Below, one piece after another: positions 24,093 through 33,707 of a DNA stretch of 64,000 bases. The notes under the pieces were generated by a model. The model had not been told where the DNA came from. It saw nothing but the letters and a program-made list of their open reading frames with translations, and made no database searches. The translations under genes were made by a program, and so were the position numbers. The number at the start of each line of letters is the position of its first letter. Within the stretch, counting starts at the first letter, position 1. The stretch covers positions 1 to 64,000 of the forward strand of contig NZ_JAPNLM010000031.1 of assembly GCF_026627255.1 (NCBI RefSeq), written 5' to 3'. This stretch comes from Streptomyces antarcticus (GTDB taxonomy: Bacteria > Actinomycetota > Actinomycetes > Streptomycetales > Streptomycetaceae).

Positions 24093-24977
24093 CTACTTGC
24101 CGGTGCCGAAGTTCTGCGTCCACCACGGGCCGCCGTCGCCCTTGTGGACGCCTATGCCGATCTCGCGGAAGTCACAGTTGAGGATGTTGGCCCGGTGTCC
24201 GGAGCTGTTCATCCAGGAGTTCATGACCGAGGCGGCGTCGGCCTGCCCGCGGGCGATGTTCTCGCCGAGGCGGGACCACTTGTATCCGGCGGCCTCCACA
24301 CGGCTGGTCATGGTGGACCCGTCGGGACCGGTGTGCGACATGACGCCGCTGCGGGCCATGGTGTCGCTGTACGCCCGCGCGGCGGCGCTCAGCTTCGCGT
24401 TGGCCGCGAGGGGGCCGCACCCGGCCGTCGCCCGCTCCTTGTTGACCAGCGAGAGGACCGCGGACTCGGCGTCACCGTTCACGGTGCCCGAACCGCCCGA
24501 ACCGCCCGATCCGCCGGAGGTGCCCGTACCGCCGGAGCCGCCCGAGCCGCTGCCCTTCGTGGGGGAGGGCTTGGGCGCCGGCTTGGCTGGCTTGGCGGCC
24601 GCCGACGTGGCCGGAGCGTTGTTCGCCTGGATCGAGGGATCGGCGGGAGCGGCCGATTCCGAGGCGCCGGCGTCGGGGGTCGCGGACGGGCTCGCGCTAG
24701 CGCTCGGGCTCCCCGAGGCCGAGGCTTCGGGGGTGCCCGTCGGCGTCGCGTCGGCGGGGGCCGCGGGCGGCGTCGCCGACGCGGTGCCGGACGCCGTACC
24801 GACCTGGCCGCCGGCCTGCCGGTCCGTACGGTCCTCACCGTCGGAGTCGGCCACGGCGACCCCGACCGCCACGACCGCGGCGGCCGCGGTGACGGACAGC
24901 ACGATGCGGGTGCGCGCCGACTTCTTCCGGCGCGCCTCGACGCGGGACGGGGTACCGAGAGTTCGGCTGCGGCTCAT
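24093..24977 (-). CDS. Secreted CAP (SCP/PR-1)-domain protein
   Basis: This 294-residue protein has a basic N-terminus and one hydrophobic segment (IVLSVTAAAAVVAVGVAVA). A long Ser/Ala/Pro/Gly linker (about residues 45-165) is followed by a CAP domain (about 170-294): LVNKERATAGCGPL, YSDTMARSGVMSHTG, the signature GENIARGQADAASVMNSW, then SGHRANILNCDFREIGIGV and WWTQNFG. The His and Glu positions of the CAP cavity (SHTG, GENIA, GHRAN) are present. The two Cys probably form a disulfide. Bacterial members are wall-associated and of unclear biochemical role. The ATG at 24977 is the first start ahead of the hydrophobic segment. Confidence 0.9.
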   Translation of the reverse strand: MSRSRTLGTPSRVEARRKKSARTRIVLSVTAAAAVVAVGVAVADSDGEDRTDRQAGGQVGTASGTASATPPAAPADATPTGTPEASASGSPSASASPSATPDAGASESAAPADPSIQANNAPATSAAAKPAKPAPKPSPTKGSGSGGSGGTGTSGGSGGSGGSGTVNGDAESAVLSLVNKERATAGCGPLAANAKLSAAARAYSDTMARSGVMSHTGPDGSTMTSRVEAAGYKWSRLGENIARGQADAASVMNSWMNSSGHRANILNCDFREIGIGVHKGDGGPWWTQNFGTGK

Positions 24978-25294
24978 GCAGGTAACACCTCACTGGAGAG
25001 GGAATGAAGGCGAGTTGGCCCGAGCGTAGGCCCGTGACCAGCCAAAGGAGCACCAGGGAGCGGTTCTTCAGGGTCCCTTAAGGAAGCCCGCAGGTTCGAC
25101 ACAGGGACGATCCGGGCATTGGTCCCAACTCGGTACGTCCGCCCGGGCGCCGACGGGGACGACGGGGACGATCGGGCCGCCCCGTCGTGCCGGCCGCCGG
25201 CCGCCGACCTGCACCGTGACGGGCGAGGCCGGAACGCGACCGAAGATCGTCAAGCAGTAGGCTCTGCCCGCAACACGACGCGAAAGGGTACTCG
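24978..25294. other. Divergent promoter region between CAP protein and FAD oxidoreductase
   Basis: No gene was found in these 317 bases. The left portion (GGTCCCTTAAGGAAGCC near 25072-25088) is relatively AT-rich and could hold promoter elements for the leftward gene. The remainder is GC-rich with GACGGGGACGACGGGGAC short repeats. Confidence 0.45.
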
Positions 25295-26668
25295 GTGGCG
25301 CGGGTTGCGGTGATCGGTGGGGGCATCAGTGGGCTGGGGACGGCGCTCATGCTCGGCAGGCGGGGCCACACGGTCACGTTGTTCGAGCAGGACGCCCGGG
25401 AGGCCGGGGACGACCTGGACCGGGACTTCTACCACTGGGACAGACCCCGGAGCCCACAGGCTGTCCAGCCCCACTCGTTCCTCGCGCCCGTACGTACCGT
25501 GTTGCGCACCGAGACCCCCGATGTCTACGCGGACCTGCTGGCACGCGGAGCCCGGGAGTACCACGACTTCGACTGGTTCGGCGAGCATCCGCCGCACCGG
25601 GCGGGCGACGAGGACCTGGTGACCCTGCGCACCCGCCGGATCGTGCTGGAGGCCGCCTTGGCCGCGGCCCTGCGCCGGGAACGCACCGTAGAGATCCTGA
25701 GAGGCCGCCGGGTGCACGCACTCACCTTCGGGGAGGGCCGTCCCCACCGGGTCACCGGCGTGCGCGCGGGCGAGGAGACGCACCCGGCGGACCTCGTCGT
25801 CGATGCGGCCGGCCGGCGCTCACCGGTTCCCGCCTGGCTGGTCGCGGCCGGCTGCCGCCGGCCCGTGGTCGACAGCCACCGCGCCGGGATCGCCTATCTG
25901 TGCCGCTGGTACCGCCTGCGCGCCGACGGCCCGCGCGACCCCGGACGGGTGAAGACCGGCTCGGCGGCGCCGTTCGCGATCGCCGGGGTCTTCCCCTCCG
26001 ACAACGACACCTTCGCGGTGAACCTGGTGCTCTCCACGGGCGATCCCACGCGCGGAGCGCTCACCGACCCCGCCGTTTTCGAAGCCGCCGCCCGCCGCTT
26101 CCCCGCCACCGCCGCCTGGCTCGACCTCGACCCCGAACCGCAGTCCGCCGTCCTGGCGATGGCCGGCCTGGACAACCGCTGGACCAGCCTCGCCGACGAT
26201 GACGGACCCGTCGTCACCGGCCTGGTCAACGCCGGGGACAGCCTCATCCACACCAACCCCACCCTGGGCCACGGAGCGGCCCTCGGCCTGCGCGCCGCCC
26301 AGTACCTCGCCACGCACGCCGACCGGATCGCCGCAGACCCCAGCGGCTACCACACCTGGACGGAACAGGTCCTCCGCCCGTGGTTCGACGCGCAGGTGAC
26401 GGCCGACCGCTCCAACGAGAAGCGCCTCGCCGAGAGTTCACCCCTCTCCGATCGGCGGGCCGCCGCCCTGGGCGCCTGCGCCTTCGACGATCCGGTCGTG
26501 ATGAGGGCCCGGGCCGAGGTGCGCCATCTCGTGCGCCCGGCCCACGAGGCCTACGGCACCGACGAAGTGGACCGGCACGTCACGGCCTGGCTGGACGCCC
26601 ACCCCGACTTCTCGCCCGCGCACGACGGTCCGACCCGAGACCAGTGGGACGCGCTCCTCCCCGCCTGA
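25295..26668 (+). CDS. FAD-dependent oxidoreductase (geranylgeranyl reductase/halogenase-like fold)
   Basis: This 457-residue flavoprotein has an N-terminal dinucleotide-binding VAVIGGGISGLGTALML followed by HTVTLFEQD. The second conserved region contains VTGLVNAGDSLIHTNPTLGHG, where the family has GDA/S..NP. The length and the PTLGHGAALGLRAAQ stretch fit the geranylgeranyl-reductase/tryptophan-halogenase-like superfamily. The GWxWxIP motif of true halogenases is not seen, so hydroxylase or reductase activity is more likely. The GTG at 25295 has AAAGGG about eight bases upstream. It is monocistronic, and its substrate is unknown. Confidence 0.8.
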   Translation: MARVAVIGGGISGLGTALMLGRRGHTVTLFEQDAREAGDDLDRDFYHWDRPRSPQAVQPHSFLAPVRTVLRTETPDVYADLLARGAREYHDFDWFGEHPPHRAGDEDLVTLRTRRIVLEAALAAALRRERTVEILRGRRVHALTFGEGRPHRVTGVRAGEETHPADLVVDAAGRRSPVPAWLVAAGCRRPVVDSHRAGIAYLCRWYRLRADGPRDPGRVKTGSAAPFAIAGVFPSDNDTFAVNLVLSTGDPTRGALTDPAVFEAAARRFPATAAWLDLDPEPQSAVLAMAGLDNRWTSLADDDGPVVTGLVNAGDSLIHTNPTLGHGAALGLRAAQYLATHADRIAADPSGYHTWTEQVLRPWFDAQVTADRSNEKRLAESSPLSDRRAAALGACAFDDPVVMRARAEVRHLVRPAHEAYGTDEVDRHVTAWLDAHPDFSPAHDGPTRDQWDALLPA

Positions 26669-26799
26669 GCGCGCTCGCGGGTGCCCGCCGGCCAGGTCCG
26701 GATCCGGATGGCGCCGCCGCATCCGGATCCCGATGGCCTGCCCCGCCCCGCCCTGCCCGGATCCCGATGGTGCCGGTACCTCGCGTGCCGCCCGGGCCG

Positions 26800-29007
26800 C
26801 TACGGTGACCAGGCCCCGGTGCTGTCCGGCACCAGCCGTCCCGCTTTGACGTACTCCCGGCGGGCCCCGTCGCGTACGTCCTCGGCGGTCACCGGACCGT
26901 CACCCCGGACCCGTGCCGCATAGCACGCGGTCAGGGCGGCCGAGCGGATCGAGCCGCCCGCGAGTTCGAACTCCGCTGCGCAGAGTTTGAGTTCGGCCTC
27001 GACGCCGGGCTCGGTCGGCGCCCCGGCCAGTGCGCCGCGCCACAGGCTCGCGCGCAGTTCGGCGTCGGGGAAGGGGAAGTCCACCACCAGGTCGAGCCGG
27101 CGGGTGAACGCCTCGTCCAGGTTGGACCGCAGGTTGGTGGTGAGGACGGCGATGCCGTCGAAGGACTCCAGCCGCTGCAGCAAGTACGCGCTCTCCATGT
27201 TCGCGTACCGGTCGTTCGAGCCGCGGACCTGCGACCGCTTGCCGAAGACGGCGTCCGCCTCGTCGAACAGCAGGACGGCATCGGTGCGGTCCGCCTCCAC
27301 GAAGATCCGCTCGAGGTTCTTCTCGGTCTCCCCGACGTACTTGTCGACCACCGAGGAGAGGTCGACCACGTACAGGTCCAGGCCGAGTTCCCCCGCCACC
27401 ACCTCCGCCGCGAGAGTCTTCCCGGTGCCGGACGGTCCGGCGAACAGGGCCACGACCCCGCGCCCGCGCCCGCCGCCGGTCCGCAGCCGCCAGCCGCCGA
27501 GGACCTCGTCCCGGTGGCGGGCCCGACCCACCAGCTCCACGAGCCGGGAGCGCGGTGGCTCCGGCAGCACCAGGTCGGCGAACCCGACGGCCGGCCGCAC
27601 CTGCCGTGCGTGCCGTCCGAGCAGCGGCGCCGACAGTCTGCGCGCGCTGTGCCGGACGTGGTGCGCGCCGAGCGCGACGCCCTCGAAGGCCGCGAGTTCC
27701 CGCGCGGCCCGCGCCACGGCCTCGATCTGCTCCCCGTCCAGCCGGTACGAGGCCACCGACTTGGCCATCTCACCGTCGAACCCGGGGAGTACGGCCCGCC
27801 AGCGGTCGACGCTCGCGCCGCCTCCGGAGCCGCCGCCGCCCGCCGCGGCCCCGGGCGCCGGTGCGTCCAGCGCCAGGAGCGAGACTCCCGTCGCCCCCGC
27901 CGCCCAGTCCGGGTCGTACGGCTCGGGGCCCGCGAACACCGAGGTGATGTCGGGTGCGGCGATCGAGGAGATCAGCCCCCCGGGATCGCCCGGCAGGGCG
28001 GTCACCACCACCGCCGTCCCGGCCCCGCGCAGCCGGGCCTCGCGCCTCAGCAGAGCGCCGATCGCGGGCTCCGGGGCGCCGGGCCCAGCCCGGTACAGCA
28101 GCACCGGCCGGCCCGCCGCCCGCAGCGCGGTCACCACGGACGCCGCCGAAGCCGCGCCGTGCCGCTCGCGCAGGTGGACCGTCACGGGCCGCCGCGACCG
28201 TGCGACCAGTACCGCCGTGGCCGCGCCACAGGCCACGCTCGCGGAACCTGTCACGCCTGCCGTACTTGCCGAGCCCGCCGTGTCCGCCGCGTCCGCCGTG
28301 TCCGCCGAGCCCACCGAGCCCACCGAGCCCACCGCGTCCGCCGTACCCGCCGAGTACGCCGGACGCGGGGCGGGCGGCAGCAGGGTGACCCCCGCCCGGC
28401 ACAGTGCCTCGTCGAGGCTGTCGTCCCCGAGCAGGTGGGCCACGACGCGCTCCGGAACCCGCAGCGCCCGCCCCGGCAGCGGCCGGTCCTCGTCCTCCAG
28501 CCCGAGCAGCCCGCCCGCGATCAGGGGCGCGGCCACGTGGAACCGCCCGCGCGCCCGCGGCAGCTGGGGGCCGCTTCCGGCCAGTTCGAGGGCGAGGGCG
28601 ACCGAGGCCCGGCGGCGCCCGACGTCGTCGTTCAGGTAGCCGTACAGCGGCTCGAAACGGCGGTCCACGTCCGGAGCCGCCGCCGCCAGCAGGATCCGCA
28701 GATCGAGCGCCGACAGCCCGAAGTCCCTGACGAGGGCGGACAACCGGTCCTGACCGGCCACTCCGAGGTCCTGACCGGCCTCTCCGGGGTCCGGTTCGGT
28801 CTCCGCCCGGGCCTCGCCGTCCGGGGCCCGCGCGGGGTCCGGCCCGTCGCTCGAGCCCGCGCGCAGCGCGGACTCCCGGGACACGTACAGCCCGCGCAGC
28901 GGATCGTGCGCCGCCGGATCGTCGGCCGAGCGCCGCTCGACCAGCTCCGCCGCCGCCGCGCGCAGCGCCGCCAACCGCCTCAGCAGGGCCCGCGCCGACT
29001 CACTCAC
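26800..29007 (-). CDS. CIS-associated AAA+ ATPase
   Basis: This 735-residue protein has a variable N-terminal half with Gly/Ala/Thr-Asp-Ala-rich linkers and a C-terminal AAA+ module. Walker A is FAGPSGTGKTLAAEVV, the pore-loop-like region is VVDKYVGETEKNLERIF, Walker B is VLLFDEADAVFGKRS, and sensor 1 and arginine fingers lie in VLTTNLRSNLDEAFTRRLD. Proteins of this architecture (Afp15-like) are core members of extracellular/contractile injection system loci and are thought to act in assembly or remodelling. The GTG at 29007 overlaps the DUF4255 gene by eight bases. Its partner structural genes are about 21 kb away at the window's left end. Confidence 0.9.
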   Translation of the reverse strand: MSESARALLRRLAALRAAAAELVERRSADDPAAHDPLRGLYVSRESALRAGSSDGPDPARAPDGEARAETEPDPGEAGQDLGVAGQDRLSALVRDFGLSALDLRILLAAAAPDVDRRFEPLYGYLNDDVGRRRASVALALELAGSGPQLPRARGRFHVAAPLIAGGLLGLEDEDRPLPGRALRVPERVVAHLLGDDSLDEALCRAGVTLLPPAPRPAYSAGTADAVGSVGSVGSADTADAADTAGSASTAGVTGSASVACGAATAVLVARSRRPVTVHLRERHGAASAASVVTALRAAGRPVLLYRAGPGAPEPAIGALLRREARLRGAGTAVVVTALPGDPGGLISSIAAPDITSVFAGPEPYDPDWAAGATGVSLLALDAPAPGAAAGGGGSGGGASVDRWRAVLPGFDGEMAKSVASYRLDGEQIEAVARAARELAAFEGVALGAHHVRHSARRLSAPLLGRHARQVRPAVGFADLVLPEPPRSRLVELVGRARHRDEVLGGWRLRTGGGRGRGVVALFAGPSGTGKTLAAEVVAGELGLDLYVVDLSSVVDKYVGETEKNLERIFVEADRTDAVLLFDEADAVFGKRSQVRGSNDRYANMESAYLLQRLESFDGIAVLTTNLRSNLDEAFTRRLDLVVDFPFPDAELRASLWRGALAGAPTEPGVEAELKLCAAEFELAGGSIRSAALTACYAARVRGDGPVTAEDVRDGARREYVKAGRLVPDSTGAWSP

Positions 29008-29641
29008 CGGTCTTCCTCCCGCGCCGCGCCGTACGGAGCATCCGTGGCCGTGAGTCGGCCGGTACGCCGGACGCACCGCGGACGGTGACCACCGCGCCCT
29101 CGGTGACCGGGGGCCCCACCGGGTAGACCGGCGTCACCGGGAACGGGGTGGTGATCACGACGTCGAGCGACGGCTTGAGCTCCCCTCCCAGCGCCGACCA
29201 GATGTCGGCGAGCGAGCGCGACCCGGCGGGCGGGACGCCCACCGTGAGGGCGACGGCGGCCCGGTGCGTCCGCAGCGAGTGCGGGACGTCCTGCTCCGGC
29301 AGCGCCTCGTACGGCAGCAGCGCCGCGAGCGCCCCGGCGAGCATCCGGTGCTCGTCCTCGGGGCGCGCGGTCCAGGCGGTGAGCAGGTACGAGAGGCGGA
29401 ACCAGCGCGGCGGCTGGCGCCGTCGCAGGACGGTCCCGTCCTCGCCCCGCTCCGCGTAGGCTCCACGCTCGCGACGGGCCACGTCCTCGCGGATGTCGTA
29501 CAAGTAGGCGTTGATCGTGGGGGTGTTGCGCCGGGCCGCCCACTCCCGGGTGGGGGCTTCGAGGGCGATCTCGCCCGCCCCCTCCGGCAGGGCGCCGCGG
29601 CGCAGGAGGCTTCGGAGTGCCTCGTCGATCTCGTGGATCAT
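29000..29641 (-). CDS. DUF4255 / Pvc16-family CIS cap protein
   Basis: This 213-residue protein begins MIHEIDEALRSLLRRGAL and contains PTINAYLYDIREDVARRERG and WFRLSYLLTAWTARPEDEHRMLAGALAALLPYEALP. These are hallmarks of the DUF4255 N-terminal domain found in Afp16/Pvc16 tube- or sheath-terminator proteins. These cap the distal end of the particle and set its length. The ATG at 29641 is chosen from family similarity, since a longer frame upstream lacks it. The C-terminus overlaps the AAA+ gene by eight bases, so the two are translationally coupled. Confidence 0.9.
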   Translation of the reverse strand: MIHEIDEALRSLLRRGALPEGAGEIALEAPTREWAARRNTPTINAYLYDIREDVARRERGAYAERGEDGTVLRRRQPPRWFRLSYLLTAWTARPEDEHRMLAGALAALLPYEALPEQDVPHSLRTHRAAVALTVGVPPAGSRSLADIWSALGGELKPSLDVVITTPFPVTPVYPVGPPVTEGAVVTVRGASGVPADSRPRMLRTARRGRKTGE

Positions 29642-29852
29642 GTGATGTGGTGTCCTCGGTACGGCCGGAGCCGGCAAGGGCCCGGTGGAGGGCCGGTGGA
29701 GGGCCGACGGGTGGCCGGCGGAGCACAGCGGGAAAGGCCGGCGACCGCCGCCGTGTGCGATGGTCGTGTCGGTCCTGCGGCACGCGGGACCGCGGCAGCG
29801 CGGGTGCGCGTGAATGTGCACGGGCGGGTGCGCGGGCGGGTGCGCGGGCAGG

Positions 29853-30524
29853 TCAGATGTAGCCCTCGCGCAGCGCGTAGGCCACGGCATGGGCGCGGTT
29901 GGTGAGCTGCAGCCGGGTCATCAGGGCGTGCAGGATGTTCTTGACGGTCCGTTCGGAGTAGGCGAGCTTCTCGGAGATCTGCCGGGTGTCCAGGCCCTCG
30001 GCGATCAGCCGCAGCACGTCCGTCTCGCGCGGCGCCATCCCGAACAGCGGTCCGCCGCCCACCCCGGAGCAGGCCGCCGCGGACTCCGACCGGCGCAGCC
30101 GGCCGACCTGGCCCAGCACCCGGCTGATCAGGTCTGGCGGCAGCACCCCCTCCCCGTCCGCCGCCTGCAGCACGGCCTTGACCAGGCTGTCCCCGGTGGC
30201 CTGGTGACGCCAGACGATGGCCCGTACGCCGTACTCCACGACGGTGAGGAGATCCGGCTCGCGCAGCTCGCGGGCGATCAGCACCACCCGCTGCTCCCCG
30301 CCGCGCAGGACCCGGCGCAGCTCGGCGGCCGACTGCTCGTCGATCCGGTCCACCAGCACGACCGCCACCGTCGCGGCGGGTACGAGACCGTCCCGCTCCC
30401 GGGACCGCGACTGGACCTCCACGCTCGGACTGTGCTTCAGGTGGCTCACGACCCCGGCCCGGCTGAGCGGATCGGTGGCGTGGATCGTGACGGTGATGCG
30501 GTCGGTCGTCGTCGTCGCCTGCAT
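29853..30524 (-). CDS. LuxR/NarL-type regulator with degenerate receiver domain
   Basis: This 223-residue protein has a receiver-like N-terminal domain (residues 10-125) with HATDPLSRAGV and an Asp in VAVVLVDRIDE. The conserved receiver Lys appears replaced (VRAIVWRHQ), so phosphorylation is doubtful. The C-terminal LuxR HTH is complete (about 158-222): LFGMAPRETDVLRLIAEGL, then QISEKLAYSERTVKNILH. The ATG at 30524 has an AAAGGGAG site. It lies directly upstream, same strand, of the DUF4255 and AAA+ genes, so it is a candidate controller of this half of the CIS locus. Confidence 0.88.
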   Translation of the reverse strand: MQATTTTDRITVTIHATDPLSRAGVVSHLKHSPSVEVQSRSRERDGLVPAATVAVVLVDRIDEQSAAELRRVLRGGEQRVVLIARELREPDLLTVVEYGVRAIVWRHQATGDSLVKAVLQAADGEGVLPPDLISRVLGQVGRLRRSESAAACSGVGGGPLFGMAPRETDVLRLIAEGLDTRQISEKLAYSERTVKNILHALMTRLQLTNRAHAVAYALREGYI

Positions 30525-30689
30525 GCGTGTACTCCCTTTCCCCCCGTGCGGTCTTGCCCGGCACACGGTGGCGGAGCGCGATCAACAGCGCGTGGGTGAT
30601 CGATGGACGAGAGCCGGAAGACGGGAGCCGGGAGCCGCCCAGGAGCCGCCCGGGGGAGCGGCCGGGCGGGCCCTTGCCCCGGCCCCGGC

Positions 30690-33584
30690 CTACAGGGCGT
30701 CCAGCACGGCGCGCGCCTGCGCCGCCTCGGGCGGCCGTATCGGTTCGAGCAGTTCGACGGCCCGTGTCAGGTACTCCCGGGCCCGGTCCGTCTCGCCGAG
30801 GGCCGCGAGCGCCGTACCGAGCAGCCGCCGGGCGCGGGCCTCCGCGAACAACCAGCCCTTGGCACAGGCCAGTTCCAGGACCCGTTGGCCGGTCGTCACC
30901 GCGTCACCGGGCCGCCCCGCCGCCAGGTGGCAGGCGGTTTCCTCGCCGAGGTGGAAGACCTCGAAGGTGGAGTACCCGTGTCGCGCGGCCAGTTCCGCGC
31001 CTTCGCGGAGCCCCTCGATCGCCTCGTCGGGCCGCCCCCGCAGCCGGGCGACGGTGCCGAGCGCGTACAGGGCGTAGATCTGCCGGAAGGGGTCGCCCGC
31101 GGCCCGCGCGGAGCGGAGCCCCAGGCGGGCGGTCCGCGCCGCCTCGTCCAGCCTCCCGGCGGCGGCCAGGGTGACGGAGTGGCAGGTGCGCGCGTTCCCC
31201 GCACCCCACGTGTTGCCGCACCGCTCGCCGGTTTCGATGGCCCGCCCCGACAGCTCCAGGGCCCGGTCGTACTCGCCCCGGCCGAGCCACACCAGCCCCT
31301 GGCAGTTGTGGATCTCCGTCAGGACCGCCGGGTCCCCGGAGTCGCGCGCGTCGACCTCGGCGTCCAGAAGGACCGCCTCGGCCGCGTCCAGCTGCGCGAG
31401 CTGGTAGAGCGCCCCGCCCAGCATGTAGCCCAGGCGGCCCGCCGCCCGGGTCTCCTCCCGCTCGCGCGCCAGCCCCAGCATCAGGCGGGCCGGCTCCACC
31501 AGCGCACCCCAGAGGAAGGAGCCGTCGAGCACCGGGTCCAGGGCGAGTACGAGGTCGGCCACGAGCGCCACGGACGACGGATCGGCCCGGACCGTCTGCA
31601 CCGCGACCGCGAGCACGGACTGGTGCTGTGCGGTGAACAGCCGGTGGCCCTGACCGGGAACGGAGACCGCGGTGCCGGGCGAGCGCGTCGCGGTGAGCAG
31701 CCCGGCCAGCGGATGACCGGGCCGCTCGACGGCGTACGCGTTGCGGGCCGACGCCAGGAAGTGGTCGCAGAGCCGGGCCAGCGCCGCCGCCTGCTCCCCG
31801 GGACCGTCCTCTTCCGCGGACCGGGCACGGGCGAAGGCCCGCAGCAGGTCGTGGAAGCGGTACCGGCCCGGAGCCGGGGACTCCAGCAGCCCGAGGCCGG
31901 TCATCCGCTCCAGGCACTCCTCGGCACGCTCGTACGGAAGGCCGGTCAGGGCCGCCGCGTCGGCGGCCTCCGCGTCCTCCTGGTCGGGCAGGGCCAGCAA
32001 CCGGAACAGCCGGGCCTCGTCGGCGTCCAGCAGTTCGTAGCTCAGCCGGAAGCAGGCCTCCACCCCGTCCTCGCCGGCCGCCGTCGCGGAGAACGGGGAG
32101 CGCCGCCCCTCCAGCAGGCCGAGGAACGCGGCGAGCGACCAGCCCGGCCGGGTCGCCAGCCGGGAGCCGGCGATCCGCAGCGCCAGCGGGAGCCCGCCGC
32201 ACAGCTCGGCCATGGCGGCGGCCTCGGCCGGTTCCGCCGCGATCCGGGCCTCGCCGAGGATCCGGCCGAGCAGGGTTATGGCGTCGGCGGACGACAGCAC
32301 GTCGAGCCGGATGCGCAGGTCGGCCGGGAGTTCGGGCAGGGTGCTGCGGCTGGTCACCAGGACGGCGCAGGAGGAAGCCCCGGGCAGCAGCGGCTCGATC
32401 TGCCCGATGTCCCGGGCGTCGTCCAGGACGAGCAGCACCCGCCGGCCCGCCAGCCGGGACCGGTACAGGGCTGCGCGTTCCTCGGCGCCCTCCGGAATGG
32501 CGGAGTCCAGGACCCCGAGGGCGCGCAGGAAGGCGGCGAGCACGCTCCCGGGTTGCGCCGGATCGTCCCGTACGCCCCGGAGGTTGGCGTAGAGCTGCCC
32601 GTCCGGGAAGTGCTCGCGCAGCCGGTGTGCGGCGTGCAGGGCCAGGGCGGTCTTGCCGACGCCGCCGATCCCGCCGACGGCGGAGATCACCACCGCCTCG
32701 GCGCCGTCCGGGCGCAGGGTGCGCAGGAGGTCCGCCGTGTCGCGGTCCCGCCCGGTGAAGTCGCTGGTGGTGTAGGGCAGTTGGGCGGGCGGGGGCAGGC
32801 TGCCCGCCGGAGGCGGCACGGCTCCGGCCCCGGACCCCGCGGGCGGCACGGCTCCGCCGCCCGGTCCCGCGACCCCGCCTCCCGATGACACGTGCCCGCC
32901 GCCCGGTCCCGCGGGCCTCCGTTCGGCCGGCGGGGCGGACGCGTCCCCGGCCTCACCCGGGCGGCCGGCCCGCTCCAGGGCCGTGGAGCGCAGGCTCCGC
33001 AGCCGCTCGTTCCGCGGGTGTTCCGCGCACAGCAGGGCCAGCTCCGGGACCAGCCGCGCGTGGCGTCCCCGCAGGAGGTCCAGCTCCAGTCGCTCCAGCA
33101 GTACGGACAGCCTCAGCTCCGCCAGCCGCTCCCGCTGGATCCGGGCGAACGGCCCGGGCAGCCCGGCCAGCGGAACCCCGCGCCACCTGCGCAGGGCGCC
33201 CTCCAGTAGCTCGGCCCCGCTGCCGAGGTCGCCGGCCGCGACCCGGGCGCGGGCCCGCGCCACCTCGGCCTCGAACACGCTCAGGTCGACCGCGCCGTCC
33301 GGCACCCCGAGCGCGTAACCCCGCCCCTCGGTGGCGAGAGCGGGCCCGAGGATCCGGCGCAGCCGGTACACGTACGACCGGACCGTGCCCACCGCGGTGC
33401 GGGGGCTTTCCTCGCCCCAGATCCCGTCGATCAGCTCGTCCAGCTCGCTGACCGCCGGCCGCCGCACCAGGAGCATGGCCAGCAGCAGTCGCTGCTGCGG
33501 CGGCCCGAGCGCGAGCGCCTCCTCGCCGTGCCAGGCCTGCACCGGCCCCAGCAGCGAGAAGTACGGTGTGGCAGGAGCGCTCAA
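30690..33584 (-). CDS. Large AfsR-type regulator (SARP + NB-ARC + TPR)
   Basis: This protein has 964 residues from a TTG start. The SARP winged-helix is at about 5-95 (YFSLLGPVQAWHGEEALALG, VGTVRSYVYRLRRIL) and the bacterial activation domain at about 100-245. A Gly/Pro linker precedes an NB-ARC ATPase with Walker A GGIGGVGKTALALH and Walker B RVLLVLDDARD, with GGLPLALRIAGSRL. A C-terminal TPR-rich half includes GRGEYDRALELSGRAIETGE. This is the full AfsR layout, unlike the shorter regulator at 5974. TTG 33584 is favoured because GGGAAAGGGGGCC lies just upstream. GTG 33635 is in frame without an RBS. Such proteins integrate signals to activate secondary metabolism or developmental genes. Confidence 0.88.
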   Translation of the reverse strand: MSAPATPYFSLLGPVQAWHGEEALALGPPQQRLLLAMLLVRRPAVSELDELIDGIWGEESPRTAVGTVRSYVYRLRRILGPALATEGRGYALGVPDGAVDLSVFEAEVARARARVAAGDLGSGAELLEGALRRWRGVPLAGLPGPFARIQRERLAELRLSVLLERLELDLLRGRHARLVPELALLCAEHPRNERLRSLRSTALERAGRPGEAGDASAPPAERRPAGPGGGHVSSGGGVAGPGGGAVPPAGSGAGAVPPPAGSLPPPAQLPYTTSDFTGRDRDTADLLRTLRPDGAEAVVISAVGGIGGVGKTALALHAAHRLREHFPDGQLYANLRGVRDDPAQPGSVLAAFLRALGVLDSAIPEGAEERAALYRSRLAGRRVLLVLDDARDIGQIEPLLPGASSCAVLVTSRSTLPELPADLRIRLDVLSSADAITLLGRILGEARIAAEPAEAAAMAELCGGLPLALRIAGSRLATRPGWSLAAFLGLLEGRRSPFSATAAGEDGVEACFRLSYELLDADEARLFRLLALPDQEDAEAADAAALTGLPYERAEECLERMTGLGLLESPAPGRYRFHDLLRAFARARSAEEDGPGEQAAALARLCDHFLASARNAYAVERPGHPLAGLLTATRSPGTAVSVPGQGHRLFTAQHQSVLAVAVQTVRADPSSVALVADLVLALDPVLDGSFLWGALVEPARLMLGLAREREETRAAGRLGYMLGGALYQLAQLDAAEAVLLDAEVDARDSGDPAVLTEIHNCQGLVWLGRGEYDRALELSGRAIETGERCGNTWGAGNARTCHSVTLAAAGRLDEAARTARLGLRSARAAGDPFRQIYALYALGTVARLRGRPDEAIEGLREGAELAARHGYSTFEVFHLGEETACHLAAGRPGDAVTTGQRVLELACAKGWLFAEARARRLLGTALAALGETDRAREYLTRAVELLEPIRPPEAAQARAVLDAL

Positions 33585-33707
33585 GGCGGCCCCCTTTCCC
33601 CAGTGAAGACGAACCCCCGAGCGGATGATCTTCACAGACGCGCGCAAACCGTACGTCGGGTTCAGGCCACCGCGCCCCGGGTGCCCACGGTGAGGGGGCC
33701 GGGGCGC

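Noticed and set aside
30603..32888. Rightward 761-residue frame opposite the large AfsR-type gene
   Set aside because: It is a shadow of the well-supported leftward gene, with no domains or ribosome site.
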